64,000 nucleotides of DNA, taken from Alcanivorax sp. (GTDB taxonomy: Bacteria > Pseudomonadota > Gammaproteobacteria > Pseudomonadales > Alcanivoracaceae). Under the pieces are notes generated by a model, which had not been told where the DNA came from, made no database searches, and saw only the letters and a program-made list of their open reading frames with translations. Every line of letters starts with the position of its first letter. The first letter of the stretch is position 1. The position numbers and the translations under genes are program-made. Location of the stretch: positions 62,001-126,000 of the forward strand of contig JAIUME010000008.1 in NCBI GenBank assembly GCA_022565695.1. The letters are read 5' to 3'. Shown piece after piece: positions 1 through 9,197 of this stretch.

Positions 1-3000
1 GAGATAGATTATCTGGTGGCGCAATTCCAGCGTCTGGGTCGTAATCCCAGTGATGCCGAACTGATGATGTTCGCGCAGGCCAATTCCGAACATTGCCGGC
101 ACAAGATCTTCAACGCCGACTGGACCATCGATGGCGAATCCCAGCCACTGAGCCTGTTCGGCATGATCCGTAACACCTTCAAGACCCACCCCGGCCGCGT
201 CCTGTCTGCCTACAAGGACAACGCATCGGTCATGCAGGGCTTTGATGCTGCTCGCTTCTACCCGGACCCGGACACTGCCGAGTACGGTTCGGTGGCCGAG
301 CCGGTGCATATCCTGATGAAGGTGGAAACCCACAACCATCCCACCGCCATTGCCCCGCGCCCTGGCGCCGCTACCGGTGCCGGTGGTGAAATTCGTGATG
401 AAGGCGCCACCGGACGCGGCGGCAAGCCGAAAGCCGGTTTGGCCGGGTTCTCGGTATCAAATCTGAATATCCCCGGCTTCGTGCAACCCTGGGAAGCCGA
501 GTACGGCAAGCCGGAACGGATTGCGTCGGCTCTGGACATCATGATCGAAGGCCCGATTGGTGCAGCGGCCTTTAACAACGAATTCGGTCGCCCGAACCTG
601 TGCGGCTACTTCCGCACCCTGGAAATCGAAGCGCCAGGTGTTGGCGGTGATGAAATGCGCGGCTACCACAAGCCGATCATGATCGCCGGCGGCCTGGGTA
701 GCGTGCGTGACGGGCATGTTGAGAAAGAGCCCATTCCCCCCGGCGCAAAAATTATCGTGCTGGGTGGCCCGGCCCTGCTGATTGGTCTCGGCGGTGGTGC
801 GGCGTCCTCCATGGCCTCCGGCGAAAGCGCCGAGGATCTGGATTTCGCCTCGGTGCAGCGAGACAACCCGGAAATGGAGCGCCGCTGTCAGGAAGTGATC
901 GACCGGTGCTGGGCGCTCAATGAGCGCAATCCTGTCGTCTCGATTCACGACGTCGGCGCGGGCGGCCTGTCCAACGCGCTGCCGGAGCTGGTGCATGATG
1001 CCGCCCGCGGTGCGCGCCTGCAGCTGCGAGATATCCCCTGCGATGAGCCGGGCATGAGCCCGGTGGAAATCTGGTGCAACGAGGCTCAGGAGCGCTACGT
1101 GCTGGCGGTCATGCCCGACGACATGGCGCGCTTTGCGGCGCTGTGTGAACGCGAGCGTGCGCCCTATGCGGTACTGGGCGAAGCGACTGAAGACGAGCAC
1201 CTGCAAGTCGACGACAGCCATTTCAACGAGGCCGCCGTAGACCTGCCCATGGATGTGCTGTTCGGCAAGCCACCGAAAATGCTGCGCGAATTTGATCGCA
1301 GTGATTTCGAGCGCCAGGCTTTTGGCGTTGAGGGGATTGAACTCAAGGATGCCATCCAGCGGGTATTGAGCTTGCCTTCGGTGGCATCGAAAAGCTTCCT
1401 GATCACCATTGGTGACCGCAGCATTACCGGTCTGGTACATCGGGACCAGATGGTCGGCCCCTGGCAAGTGCCGGTGGCCGATTGCGCGGTCACCGCCGCC
1501 GGTTTCGATCACTATGTCGGCGAAGCCATGTCCATGGGGGAGCGTACGCCCATGGCCCTGACCGATGCAGCGGCGTCTGCGCGCATGGCCGTGACCGAAG
1601 CTATCACCAACATTGCCGGTACACGCATCGACAAACTCAGCGACATCAGCCTCTCCGCCAACTGGATGGCCGCAGCAGGGCACCCTGGTGAAGACCAGAA
1701 CCTGTTTGATGCCGTCGAGGCCGTCGGCATGGCATTGTGCCCGGCGCTGGGTATCAACATCCCGGTGGGTAAAGACTCCCTCTCCATGCGCACGGTGTGG
1801 CAGGACAAGGGCATCGACAAGCGGGTAACCGCCCCCATGTCGCTGGTCGTGTCAGCCTTCGCGCCCGTGATGGATATTCGCAAGACCCTGACGCCCCAGA
1901 TGCGCGCCGACCAGAACACCGTGCTGCTGCTGTTGGATCTGGGTGGCGGCCAGAATCGTCTGGCGGGCTCGGCATTGGCCCAGGTGTATAACCGCATCGG
2001 TGACCAGGCGCCGGACCTGGATGATCCCCGTTTGCTGACCCGTTTCTTTGCGGCAACACAACGCCTGCTGGAAGAAGACGCGCTGCTGGCGTACCACGAC
2101 CGGTCTGACGGCGGCCTCTTCACCACCGTGCTGGAAATGGCGCTGGCCGGTCGCACCGGTGTGGATCTGGTGCTGGATCATGTCGCCGGCGATGACAACG
2201 AAGCACTGGAAGCCCTGTTCGCCGAGGAAGCGGGCGCCGTGGTGCAGGTGCGCGCCGATCTGGCCGACCACGTTATTGCCGAGTACGCCGAGGCCGGCCT
2301 GGGTGAATACGTCCACCGCATTGGCGAACCGAATCTGGACGATGCGCTGCGCATTCGTCTGGGGGGCGCGATTCTGCTGGAAACACCGCGCCGTGATCTG
2401 CACCGGACCTGGGCGGAAACCAGTTACCGCATTCAGGCGCTGCGGGATAACCCTTCCTGCGCTCGCCAGGAATTCGATGCCGTCCCCACGGCCAGCGATC
2501 CCGGTATCAATGTACGTCTGACGTTCGACATGACTGACAGCCCGGCGGCGCACCTGCCGACCGGTGGAACACGCCCGCGGGTTGCTATTCTGCGCGAGCA
2601 GGGCGTCAACGGTCAGGTTGAAATGGCTGCCGCATTTGACCGTGCCGGTTTCAGTGCCGTTGATGTGCACATGAGCGATCTGCTCACCGGCCGTGTGAAG
2701 CTGGAAGACTTCCGTGGCCTGGTGGCCTGTGGTGGTTTCTCCTACGGCGACGTGCTGGGTGCCGGCGAGGGCTGGGCAAAAACCATTCTTTATAACGACA
2801 CCTTGCGCGCTGCCTTCAATCGTTTCTTCTTCCGCGAAGATACGTTTGCACTGGGCATCTGCAACGGCTGCCAGATGCTGTCGGCATTGAAAGAACTGAT
2901 CCCCGGCACCGAGCACTGGCCGCGCTTTGTGCGCAACCAGAGCGAGCAGTTCGAAGCCCGCACCTCGCTGGTCGAGATCACGCCGTCACCGTCGATTTTC

Positions 3001-3348
3001 TTCAAGGACATGGCTGGCACGCGCATTCCGATTGCCGTTGCCCATGGCGAAGGGCAGGCAGAAATCAGTGATGACAGCCTGGCGCGCTGCATCGAACAGC
3101 ACCTGCTGGCGGTGCGGTTCGTGGACGGACTGGGGAACCCCGCTGAGCAGTATCCTGCCAATCCCAATGGTTCGCCCCGTGGCGTGACCGGTTTCACCAA
3201 TACAGACGGGCGCGTCACCATCATGATGCCGCATCCCGAGCGCGTGTTCCGCGTGGTGCAGAACAGCTACTGCCCGGATGACTGGCGTGACTTCGAAGAT
3301 GGCCCCTGGATGCGCATGTTCCAGAATGCGCGCAAGTGGGTGGGCTGA
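1..3348 (+). CDS. purL: Phosphoribosylformylglycinamidine synthase, 5' end missing
   Basis: FGAM synthase catalyses the ATP- and glutamine-dependent fourth step of de novo purine synthesis in the cytoplasm. The reading frame is open from base 1, so the gene starts upstream; about 1,115 residues are visible against roughly 1,290 for the large gammaproteobacterial enzyme. Near the left edge [10 protein letters not shown] marks the synthetase core, followed by [11 protein letters not shown] and a [11 protein letters not shown] glycine-rich segment. The C-terminal class I glutamine amidotransferase domain has its nucleophile Cys in LGICNGCQM (codon at 2860), then AVAHGEGQ and [10 protein letters not shown]. 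It is the long single-chain form, not the PurLQS split type. The thioesterase gene follows after 3 bases. Confidence 0.98.
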   Translation, partial: EIDYLVAQFQRLGRNPSDAELMMFAQANSEHCRHKIFNADWTIDGESQPLSLFGMIRNTFKTHPGRVLSAYKDNASVMQGFDAARFYPDPDTAEYGSVAEPVHILMKVETHNHPTAIAPRPGAATGAGGEIRDEGATGRGGKPKAGLAGFSVSNLNIPGFVQPWEAEYGKPERIASALDIMIEGPIGAAAFNNEFGRPNLCGYFRTLEIEAPGVGGDEMRGYHKPIMIAGGLGSVRDGHVEKEPIPPGAKIIVLGGPALLIGLGGGAASSMASGESAEDLDFASVQRDNPEMERRCQEVIDRCWALNERNPVVSIHDVGAGGLSNALPELVHDAARGARLQLRDIPCDEPGMSPVEIWCNEAQERYVLAVMPDDMARFAALCERERAPYAVLGEATEDEHLQVDDSHFNEAAVDLPMDVLFGKPPKMLREFDRSDFERQAFGVEGIELKDAIQRVLSLPSVASKSFLITIGDRSITGLVHRDQMVGPWQVPVADCAVTAAGFDHYVGEAMSMGERTPMALTDAAASARMAVTEAITNIAGTRIDKLSDISLSANWMAAAGHPGEDQNLFDAVEAVGMALCPALGINIPVGKDSLSMRTVWQDKGIDKRVTAPMSLVVSAFAPVMDIRKTLTPQMRADQNTVLLLLDLGGGQNRLAGSALAQVYNRIGDQAPDLDDPRLLTRFFAATQRLLEEDALLAYHDRSDGGLFTTVLEMALAGRTGVDLVLDHVAGDDNEALEALFAEEAGAVVQVRADLADHVIAEYAEAGLGEYVHRIGEPNLDDALRIRLGGAILLETPRRDLHRTWAETSYRIQALRDNPSCARQEFDAVPTASDPGINVRLTFDMTDSPAAHLPTGGTRPRVAILREQGVNGQVEMAAAFDRAGFSAVDVHMSDLLTGRVKLEDFRGLVACGGFSYGDVLGAGEGWAKTILYNDTLRAAFNRFFFREDTFALGICNGCQMLSALKELIPGTEHWPRFVRNQSEQFEARTSLVEITPSPSIFFKDMAGTRIPIAVAHGEGQAEISDDSLARCIEQHLLAVRFVDGLGNPAEQYPANPNGSPRGVTGFTNTDGRVTIMMPHPERVFRVVQNSYCPDDWRDFEDGPWMRMFQNARKWVG

Positions 3349-3351
3349 GGA

Positions 3352-4047
3352 TTGGATGTGACAGATAACACAATTGATAGCACAACAGAAAAGACCTACG
3401 GGCCGTTCGAATTGCTGGCGGCCCACCAGTCCGAAGTGCCGGAGGACTTTGTTGCCCGCCGGCGCATCGCTGCTGCCATGCAGCAGTTGTCGGAACGTCT
3501 GATTCGAGCCGAGGCAGACACAGGCTCGCTGGATAGCTGGGCAACCACACTGGAACAACTGGTGGCAGACGTGGGCACCCCGGAGCGTCGTGATACCCGC
3601 GCCGCCAACCGGCGCATGTTCAGTGGCAAGGCCACAGCCCGTGACATCTTCGACATGATGGATTTCGATCCGGTGGGCGGCCTGTCCAATCCCATCGCGC
3701 CGCAGCTGCGCTGGCTCAACGAAAGCCAGGACGGCGTCGAGGGTGAGGTCTACCTGGGCCAGCATTACCAGGGCCCGCCGGGCCGGGTGCACGGCGGCGT
3801 CATCGCCTGGATTCTGGATGCGGTCCTGTCCCGGGCCATGCATGCGGCGTTCAAGCTCGGTGTGACCGGGACGCTGAACGTGCGCTACATGGCGGGCACG
3901 CCCATCGACAGTACAGTGCGCTGCACGGCACGCATTCGCGAAATCGACGGTCGCAAGATGTTCATCGAGGGCGCCATCTTCGACGGCGACATCCAGACTG
4001 TTTCGGCAGAAGGCGTGTTCTTTCAACCCCGGTTTGGCAAGCAGTGA
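3352..4047 (+). CDS. Hotdog-fold thioesterase, PaaI-like, with N-terminal helical extension
   Basis: The C-terminal half carries the PaaI/4HBT-type signature QGPPGRVHGGVIA followed by a long helix and the strand GVTGTLNVRYMAGTP, typical of acyl-CoA thioesterases of this fold. The first 100 or so residues are a predicted helical region not found in minimal PaaI proteins. The start is TTG 3352, or GTG 3358 two codons on; both leave almost no gap after purL, so translational coupling is likely. A clear paralogue with the same architecture lies at 6131-6874, and the A+T-rich islet sits between the two. The substrate cannot be read from the sequence. Confidence 0.85.
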   Translation: MDVTDNTIDSTTEKTYGPFELLAAHQSEVPEDFVARRRIAAAMQQLSERLIRAEADTGSLDSWATTLEQLVADVGTPERRDTRAANRRMFSGKATARDIFDMMDFDPVGGLSNPIAPQLRWLNESQDGVEGEVYLGQHYQGPPGRVHGGVIAWILDAVLSRAMHAAFKLGVTGTLNVRYMAGTPIDSTVRCTARIREIDGRKMFIEGAIFDGDIQTVSAEGVFFQPRFGKQ

Positions 4048-4061
4048 CGATATGGCTTATT

Positions 4062-4754
4062 TTATGTTGGGTTAGCCCCAAGTTTTTGCCATGAGCTGAA
4101 GGTACGGTATGGCTCATCATTGTCGTGCTCTATCGCCAGTTTCTGTTCGCCTGCATTCCATAATGCACGTCTTGCCTCCAGTCGAAGCCATAACCGGGTA
4201 TCGTCTGGAAGTGGGCTGCGTATTTCACTTGCATAAGATGTATCTTCGTCAAAAACGTGGGTCGGTAATGTGCTCCAGTGTTTCGATAAGTTCTTCATGA
4301 GCCTTAGCCATTTCTGGTCATGGTATCGCCGAAGATGTGTGCAGAGTAGTAGCGACCAATAAGCCGTGTCGTGGTCATACGATTCAAACACTGCAAGCCA
4401 CTCTTTTTCCGAATAATTGGCTAAGTTGGTGGAGTACCATTGGTTCAGTGTCTCCAGGGCTAGGTGGTGTGAGTCTTCGGATACTGAGATTGAGAAATTA
4501 TTGTAGCTGTCAAGTTTTGGAAGGTTGAAATTCTCATCTTGGATGTCTGGGGAATAAGGGGCTCCCTCCCTAAGAAAAAAGTTTGCCAGCGATATTTTAT
4601 CAGTGCTTTCTTTTCGCTCTGGCATCTTCATGCCTTTTTTCCGTATGCGAGACATGCCTCGATGAAAAGACAGTGATATGTTGTCTTGCTTGTCCTCTTC
4701 TACGAAGTCATCATAGTATTCAATAATGATACTTTCTATGCAGTGCCCGCACAT
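4062..4754 (-). CDS. Unrecognised protein of the A+T-rich islet (gene A)
   Basis: A 230-residue protein with no family I can name. It begins MCGHCIES, a CxxC pair at Cys2 and Cys5 that could bind metal or be redox active, then an acidic stretch, a basic patch around residues 35-48, and a mostly helical C-terminal half rich in Trp, Leu and His. No signal peptide or membrane segment is seen, so it is probably cytoplasmic. The start ATG 4754 has AAGGAAG a few bases upstream. Base composition and codon use (many A/T-ending codons) differ sharply from both flanks, suggesting horizontal acquisition. Gene B lies 137 bases upstream on the same strand, so the two may be co-transcribed. Low residue complexity is absent, which argues for a real protein. 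Confidence 0.6.
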   Translation of the reverse strand: MCGHCIESIIIEYYDDFVEEDKQDNISLSFHRGMSRIRKKGMKMPERKESTDKISLANFFLREGAPYSPDIQDENFNLPKLDSYNNFSISVSEDSHHLALETLNQWYSTNLANYSEKEWLAVFESYDHDTAYWSLLLCTHLRRYHDQKWLRLMKNLSKHWSTLPTHVFDEDTSYASEIRSPLPDDTRLWLRLEARRALWNAGEQKLAIEHDNDEPYRTFSSWQKLGANPT

Positions 4755-4891
4755 AAAGCTTCCTTTTGGTGATATTTTTAGGGCGGTCCGTCCTTGGCAT
4801 TGGCCGACTATTAAACAATGGCCTGTGTTTTTTTATGAGGGATTTCCGCCTTTGGCTTGATTTGACGCGATTTCTTCTAGGCGCTATTCCA

Positions 4892-5485
4892 TCAAGTAAC
4901 GGGGAATATAGAATAGACGACAGCATGATAGAAATCATCGGCATGATGTGGAAGATGGATATACCCAATCTGAGCGTCATTGCCTTTCCAGGTATGGAGA
5001 TATTCCTGAAGTTTTTTCCAGGAAGGAGATTTTTTGGTATTTGATAGCCCCTCTTCTCCATGACTCATCCACCAGTTTTTTACTTCTCTGTCTCGAGTCA
5101 TAAAGCAAATTATCCCTATTATAGGGTCTTTGCTTTGCCTTCCATGGTCGTAAATCCTTTTTATGTCAGAGGCGGCATTAGTTTTATCTGATTTAAGAAA
5201 TCTTTTGAATTCTGCGATTATATATTCTTCTTCTCCTGGCAGGAACATGAACAGGTCATGCCATGAGCTTCGTTCCGAATCGGGAGAAACAGATATAAGT
5301 GGCTTCTCTGAATAGGCGGAGTATTGGTGGCTTAGAAAGGCATGAGCCACATGAATGGTCAAATTGGCTTCGGATATTTCATTTCCATCACCATCAGGAA
5401 GAGGCCACTCAGTATAAAGCGACTCGCATAGCGAATAGATTCCTTTCCTAAGCGTCCTGTCAATTGCTGCAATACGGTTACTCAT
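4892..5485 (-). CDS. Unrecognised protein of the A+T-rich islet (gene B), possible PD-(D/E)XK nuclease fold
   Basis: A 197-residue soluble protein that I cannot assign to a named family. The segment around residues 75-97 reads as a strand ending in Asp77, a turn, then YIIAEFKRF with Glu92-Phe-Lys94. This D...ExK arrangement is the minimal core of PD-(D/E)XK nucleases; a helix with Glu21 or Glu39 precedes it. A second conserved-looking strand is PIIGIICFM. The ATG at 5485 has GGGGGT four bases upstream. It would be transcribed first, ahead of gene A. The fold call is inference from one motif; a nuclease-related protein with other activity is equally possible. Composition is A+T-rich like gene A. 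Confidence 0.6.
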   Translation of the reverse strand: MSNRIAAIDRTLRKGIYSLCESLYTEWPLPDGDGNEISEANLTIHVAHAFLSHQYSAYSEKPLISVSPDSERSSWHDLFMFLPGEEEYIIAEFKRFLKSDKTNAASDIKRIYDHGRQSKDPIIGIICFMTRDREVKNWWMSHGEEGLSNTKKSPSWKKLQEYLHTWKGNDAQIGYIHLPHHADDFYHAVVYSIFPVT

Positions 5486-5734
5486 ACTACCCCCAATGCC
5501 TAAACTTCAAGATAAGCTATAGGAAGGCTTTTCATGGCGCAACCGAGCTGTGGATAACTTTTGCGTGTGCCTTTCTCAAGGTGTTTTTCGGTGTGACCTG
5601 CTGGCTCAAGAGTGTAGTTTCTATGGGCGTAATGTCCGGCGAAATCAACTGGTACTTGGTAGCTGCAGGTTGGTTCTTGTTCAAAGTTCAATGCCCATTG
5701 CCTCTGGTTCAATGTAGGCTGGAGCTTTCAAGTT
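5486..5734. other. Gene-free stretch upstream of the islet genes
   Basis: This stretch should hold the promoter for gene B on the minus strand, but I cannot place it with confidence. A 70-codon minus-strand frame at 5500-5712 has no good ribosome binding site and no recognisable motif, so I do not call it a gene. Base composition shifts back towards that of the chromosome at the right end, where the structured repeat begins. Confidence 0.4.
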
Positions 5735-6015
5735 CGGAAGGTATCGGATTCTCGGTAAGAACCGAATCCAATGGTGGCTGAGGGCCCGTCACGTTCAGTA
5801 GTACCAACACACGCTCTGCCAACCTCCCGTTTGGTTTTTAACCAGGAATCCGATACCCACTGAAGCCAGAATCTCGCTCCGGCGTTGAGGCGGGGTGCGC
5901 CCTGTAGGGACCTCTTTGGCCATGGATGGCCAAAGCGCGAGCGACCAGGGATGGCTTGAGCGGTCCCGGAAGGGCGCACCCCGCCTCAACGCCTCTCGCT
6001 GGAGGGTGACCCACA
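5735..6015. repeat. Structured dispersed repeat, copy 1
   Basis: Shares its order and most of its sequence with 32146-32370: an opening block GTCACGTTCAGTAGTA at about 5788, an ATCCGATA block near 5849, the flank TCTCGCTCC at 5872, and a long hairpin. The outer stem is a perfect 23-bp inverted repeat (5881-5903 with 5971-5993). Inside it are GGGACC (5907-5912) with GGTCCC (5962-5967), and a 10-bp hairpin (5914-5923 with 5926-5935). CTCC just before and GGAG just after the outer stem could extend it past a bulge. A partial inverted image of the ATCCGATA/GGTTCTTAC block lies at about 5741-5770. It sits between the islet and the second thioesterase. Function is unknown. Confidence 0.85.
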
Positions 6016-6130
6016 ATCTACAGAGCCCCACACCTTGCCGATCACCTCTGCCAGCGCCGTCACTTTGTGTCATAGGGCTGTTGGTGGATTCACGCTAGGC
6101 TGTTGCCCTGGATACAGTGGAGAGCAGATT

Positions 6131-6874
6131 GTGGATAGCGAGATGGTGGATAGTCAGAGCACAGACCGGCAGTACGGTTTTTTTGATACCCCGGTAGGGG
6201 AGCCGCCACCGCCGACGCCGGAAAGCGAAGCGCGTCGGGAGATTGCGGCGGCGCTGCGTCAGATCACGGAGCGGCTGGTGCGCCTGGATGCGGACGAGGC
6301 AGCTTTGCGTGGCTACGCAACACGTTTCCGGGCGCTGGCGGATGAGTTGGCGGTGTTGCCGCGGAAGCGTCAGGAGCCCATTTTCCGGCGGTTGCTGGCC
6401 GGGCAGGGCAGTCGCCAGGATGTGCTGGATATCATGGATCACGAGATCATGACGGGGCTGGCAACGCCGTTGTCGCCGCCGCTGGATGTGTGGCTGGACG
6501 GGGATGTCGTGCGCGGTCGTGCCACGCTGGGGGCGTCCTGGCAGGGGCCGCCGGGGCGGGTTCACGGGGGTGTCATTGCCTTGATGATGGATATCCTGAT
6601 GGCGAAAACCCAGGATCTGGTGGAGGGTATCGGCATGACCGGTACGCTGAATCTGCGTTATCAGGCGGGTACGCCGCTGAAGCAGCAGATCGACATGGAG
6701 GCGCGTATCACGCGGCTCGATGGTCGCAAGCTGGTGGCGGAAGGCCGTTTTATGGTGGATGGCCAGACTACGGTGACGGCGGAAGGCATCTGGATCTGCG
6801 CCAATGGCAGTTATGCCACGAAGCCAGCGCGGGTGTCTGGTGTGGAGAGCCCCGCAGGCGGTGTTGAGTTGTGA
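6131..6874 (+). CDS. Hotdog-fold thioesterase, PaaI-like, paralogue of the 3352-4047 gene
   Basis: About 247 residues with the same two-part architecture as the gene at 3352: a helical N-terminal region (REIAAALRQITERLVRLDAD matches RRIAAAMQQLSERLIRAEAD) and a C-terminal hotdog domain with QGPPGRVHGGVIAL, GMTGTLNLRYQAGTP and DGRKLVAEG. Start GTG 6131 is chosen because GGAGAG lies six bases upstream; ATG 6143 is the alternative. The frame stays open further upstream but runs into the structured repeat, so that extension is unlikely to be translated. The pair probably arose by tandem duplication and was later split by the islet and repeat. The substrate is unknown. Confidence 0.83.
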   Translation: MDSEMVDSQSTDRQYGFFDTPVGEPPPPTPESEARREIAAALRQITERLVRLDADEAALRGYATRFRALADELAVLPRKRQEPIFRRLLAGQGSRQDVLDIMDHEIMTGLATPLSPPLDVWLDGDVVRGRATLGASWQGPPGRVHGGVIALMMDILMAKTQDLVEGIGMTGTLNLRYQAGTPLKQQIDMEARITRLDGRKLVAEGRFMVDGQTTVTAEGIWICANGSYATKPARVSGVESPAGGVEL

Positions 6875-6899
6875 GAAGTGTCGAGTTGTGAGAGGTGTT
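6866..6899. repeat. 17-bp tandem duplication at the thioesterase/yqfO junction
   Basis: Two units, GAGTTGTGAGAAGTGTC (6866-6882) and GAGTTGTGAGAGGTGTT (6883-6899), differ at two positions. The first spans the stop codon of the thioesterase; the second carries AGAGG, the probable ribosome binding site of the next gene. Confidence 0.9.
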
Positions 6900-6904
6900 G
6901 CATT

Positions 6905-7264
6905 GTGAGTGCCCGGATTGATGCAGAGGCGGTCTACAAGCTCTGTTTTTATGTGCCGGAGGCTGATGTCGAGGCGGTCAAGGCGGCGGTGTTTGCGGCG
7001 GGGGCCGGGCGTATCGGTGATTATGACTGTTGTGCTTTTCAGTTGCGGGGGGAGGGGCAGTTCCGCCCTCTGGAGGGGAGTCAGCCGCATATCGGCGCGC
7101 AGGACCGGCTTGAGCGTGTGGCGGAGTATCGGGTGGAAATGATCTGTATTGGTGAGCGGCTGCCGGCGGCGCTTGCTGCGCTGCGGCAGGCTCATCCCTA
7201 TGAAGAACCGGCCATTGATGTATGGCCCTTGCTTGATGTGGGGCTTGATCAGGAACAGTTCTGA
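6905..7264 (+). CDS. YqfO/NIF3 C-terminal-like small protein
   Basis: About 119 residues beginning SARIDAEAVYKLCFYVPEADVEAVKAAVFAAGAGRIGDYDCC and ending with HPYEEPAIDVWPL. This matches the CutA-like domain found alone in many gammaproteobacteria and inserted in Bacillus YqfO (NIF3 family). The GxGxIGxYxxC and HPYEEPA motifs are the family hallmarks. It is a soluble protein whose biochemical role is unsettled. Start GTG 6905 is preferred over the upstream in-frame codon at 6878 because AGAGG is nine bases upstream and the domain begins there. Confidence 0.85.
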   Translation: MSARIDAEAVYKLCFYVPEADVEAVKAAVFAAGAGRIGDYDCCAFQLRGEGQFRPLEGSQPHIGAQDRLERVAEYRVEMICIGERLPAALAALRQAHPYEEPAIDVWPLLDVGLDQEQF

Positions 7265-7265
7265 G

Positions 7266-7556
7266 TTAGTGCACCTGCTGCCAGAGGCGGCGTGTCAGGC
7301 CGCTGAGGATCGATGCCGGCATGGGCTCGGTGGTATCGTCCATCGCGTTGGCGGGTATCTCCATCAGCGCCATGCGCGCTCGTTCAAGGGTGTTGAGCAG
7401 CATGGTGCGTTCGTTCACATCCAGATGGGCATCTGACTCGGCCTCCAGAATCAGCTCTACCAGTGTGGCCCGGGCTTCCGCGTCCGCCTGCTGCGCAAGG
7501 GCCTCTATCACGTACTCCAGCTCATCCAGCCATCGCAGTGCCTGAAACAGGGTCAT
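7266..7556 (-). CDS. Small helical hypothetical protein
   Basis: About 96 residues, almost all helix: MTLFQALRWLDELEYVIEAL at the start, then an acidic Ala/Glu/Leu-rich segment, ending in GLTRRLWQQVH. ATG 7556 has GGAG upstream on the minus strand; longer frames extend into low-quality Arg/Pro-rich sequence, so the short start is preferred. It ends one base from the convergent yqfO-like gene. There is no signal peptide or membrane helix. I do not recognise a family. Confidence 0.6.
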   Translation of the reverse strand: MTLFQALRWLDELEYVIEALAQQADAEARATLVELILEAESDAHLDVNERTMLLNTLERARMALMEIPANAMDDTTEPMPASILSGLTRRLWQQVH

Positions 7557-7857
7557 GATGTTCTCCGTCGTGCCCGAAAAAGCCGGGCGAAATCTGGCAA
7601 GGCGCCGTCCTGCAGGGTCGGCGCAGAAGCGCGCCACGAACCCCTTCCCGTGGGCGCAAACAGACCGCAAGTTATCGTGTGATGAGTGAAACGGAGCGGC
7701 CCGCAGGTGATTATTGACTCAGAGGCAGTGACATCCACAAGCGGTCGCTACAGTTTAAGAACAAAGGCGCAACGAAGCGTACAGAACAGGTAACTCCATT
7801 TACGCAGTTCGGGGTCTGAATGCGGTGGGTGCGTGGTGGATATGTCCATTCGCGGTG
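7557..7857. other. Gene-free stretch between the small helical gene and the Zur site
   Basis: The two flanking genes diverge, so both promoters should lie here. No convincing frame was found. Near the right end the 11-mer GGTGGATATGT occurs twice, 19 bases apart (7835-7845 and 7854-7864). The second copy overlaps the Zur-type palindrome, so the first may be a partial duplication of the operator. Confidence 0.5.
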
Positions 7858-7875
7858 GATATGTTATAACATATC
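7858..7875. promoter_or_regulatory. Zur-type operator
   Basis: GATATGTTATAACATATC is an 18-bp perfect palindrome with the GTTATAAC core known for zinc-uptake-regulator sites in gammaproteobacteria. It lies 51 bases before a COG0523 GTPase start, in a cluster that also encodes a Fur/Zur-family protein. Repression under zinc-replete conditions is the natural inference. Confidence 0.75.
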
Positions 7876-7880
7876 AATAG

Positions 7881-7900
7881 TGGGCCGATGATGCGGCCCA
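7881..7900 (+). other. Leader hairpin between the Zur site and the GTPase gene
   Basis: TGGGCCG and CGGCCCA form a perfect 7-bp stem around ATGATG. It sits just after the operator and 16 bases before the ribosome binding site GGAG (7916-7919), with no T-run after it. It could stabilise the leader transcript; no function is shown. Confidence 0.5.
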
Positions 7901-7926
7901 GCCCTGTCTTTCTCCGGAGTGCTCCC

Positions 7927-9162
7927 ATGCTGCAATTGCCGGTAACGGTCCTGTCTGGCTTCCTTGGTGCCGGCAAGACCACGCTGCTCAGCCATATCCT
8001 GAATAATCGCGAGGGTCGCCGGGTCGCGGTGATCGTCAATGACATGAGCGAGATCAATATCGATGCCAGCATCGTGCAGGGCGACGTGGCGCTCAACCGC
8101 ACGGAAGAGAAGCTGGTGGAGATGAGCAACGGCTGTATCTGCTGCACCTTGCGTGAAGACCTGCTGAAGGAGGTTGCGGCGCTGGCCCATGACGGGCGTT
8201 TCGACTATCTGGTGATCGAATCCACCGGGATTTCCGAGCCGCTGCCTGTGGCCGAGACCTTCACCTTTGCGGACGAGGAAGGCCGCAGCCTGGGCGATGT
8301 GGCGCGGCTGGACACCATGGTTACCGTGGTGGACGCGGTGAACTTCCTGCAGGACTTCCACGCGGCGCGTTCGCTGGCGGAAGCCGGGGAGTCCCTCGGT
8401 GAGGAGGATCAGCGCAATGTGGCGGATCTGCTGGTGGACCAGATCGAATTCTGTGATGTGCTGGTGATCAGCAAGACGGATCTGGTCAGTGAGGCGGCAT
8501 TGCACGAGCTGACAGGTATACTGCGCAGCCTGAACCCGAGGGCGGAGATCGTGCCGGCCACCATGGGCCAGGTGGCGCTGGACAAGGTCCTGAATACCGG
8601 GCGCTTCAGCTTCGAGGAGGCGCAGCTGGCGCCGGGCTGGCTGCAGGAAATGCGCGGCGAGCATGTGCCGGAGACGGAAGAGTACGGCATCAGCAGTGAG
8701 ACCTGGGTGGCCCGGCGTCCGTTTCATCCGCAGCGGTTTTATGATTTCCTGCATGAGGCGCTGCCCCTGCACACTCGCGAAGGGACTGGCGAGGGCGCTG
8801 GTGGAGGGAGCCGGCTGATTCGCTCCAAGGGCTATTTCTGGCTGGCCAGCCGCCCGCAGTTTGCCGGGCAGTGGAGCCAGGCGGGCGGTATTGCCCGGCA
8901 CAGTCCTGCAGGCATGTTCTGGAAGGCGGTGCCGGAGGATCGCTGGCCTGATGATGCCGAGACCCGGGCGCTGATCCAGGAGAAGTGGGTGGAGCCGTTT
9001 GGTGATATGCGGCAGGAGCTGGTCTTCATCGGCCAGAATCTGGATTTCCCGCGCCTGCGCAAGGAGCTGGATGCCTGCCTGCTGGAGGATGACGAACTGC
9101 TGGCGGGACAAGCGCTCTGGCGTACGCTGCCAGACCCGTTCCCGGCCTGGTACGAAGACTGA
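7927..9162 (+). CDS. zigA: COG0523 zinc-associated GTPase, ZigA-like
   Basis: A 411-residue G3E-family GTPase proposed to deliver or chaperone zinc to client enzymes under zinc limitation. Visible motifs: Walker [10 protein letters not shown] (residues 11-19), the metal-binding GCICC (Cys70, Cys72, Cys73), ESTGISEP, and the guanine-specificity motif as SKTD rather than NKxD. The C-terminal half is the CobW_C domain. ATG 7927 is chosen for GGAG seven bases upstream and because homology starts there; the frame is open to ATG 7888, inside the leader hairpin. Regulation by the palindrome at 7858 is likely. The symbol is by similarity to the Zur-regulated P. aeruginosa/A. baumannii group. Confidence 0.85.
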   Translation: MLQLPVTVLSGFLGAGKTTLLSHILNNREGRRVAVIVNDMSEINIDASIVQGDVALNRTEEKLVEMSNGCICCTLREDLLKEVAALAHDGRFDYLVIESTGISEPLPVAETFTFADEEGRSLGDVARLDTMVTVVDAVNFLQDFHAARSLAEAGESLGEEDQRNVADLLVDQIEFCDVLVISKTDLVSEAALHELTGILRSLNPRAEIVPATMGQVALDKVLNTGRFSFEEAQLAPGWLQEMRGEHVPETEEYGISSETWVARRPFHPQRFYDFLHEALPLHTREGTGEGAGGGSRLIRSKGYFWLASRPQFAGQWSQAGGIARHSPAGMFWKAVPEDRWPDDAETRALIQEKWVEPFGDMRQELVFIGQNLDFPRLRKELDACLLEDDELLAGQALWRTLPDPFPAWYED

Positions 9163-9197
9163 ATATGCCCTGACAGCAACGGATGAGATGAGGACTG

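Noticed and set aside
457-1683. 408-codon minus-strand frame inside purL
   Set aside because: Antisense shadow of a strongly conserved gene in GC-rich DNA; no family features.
5500-5712. 70-codon minus-strand frame
   Set aside because: No ribosome binding site and no family; I kept it as non-coding, though a decayed gene cannot be excluded.
5895-6098. 67-codon plus-strand frame, similar to a frame at 32273-32740
   Set aside because: Both run through the stem of the structured repeat. The protein similarity is explained by DNA similarity of the two copies, and neither has a ribosome binding site. Spurious hypothetical proteins of this kind are expected from such repeats.
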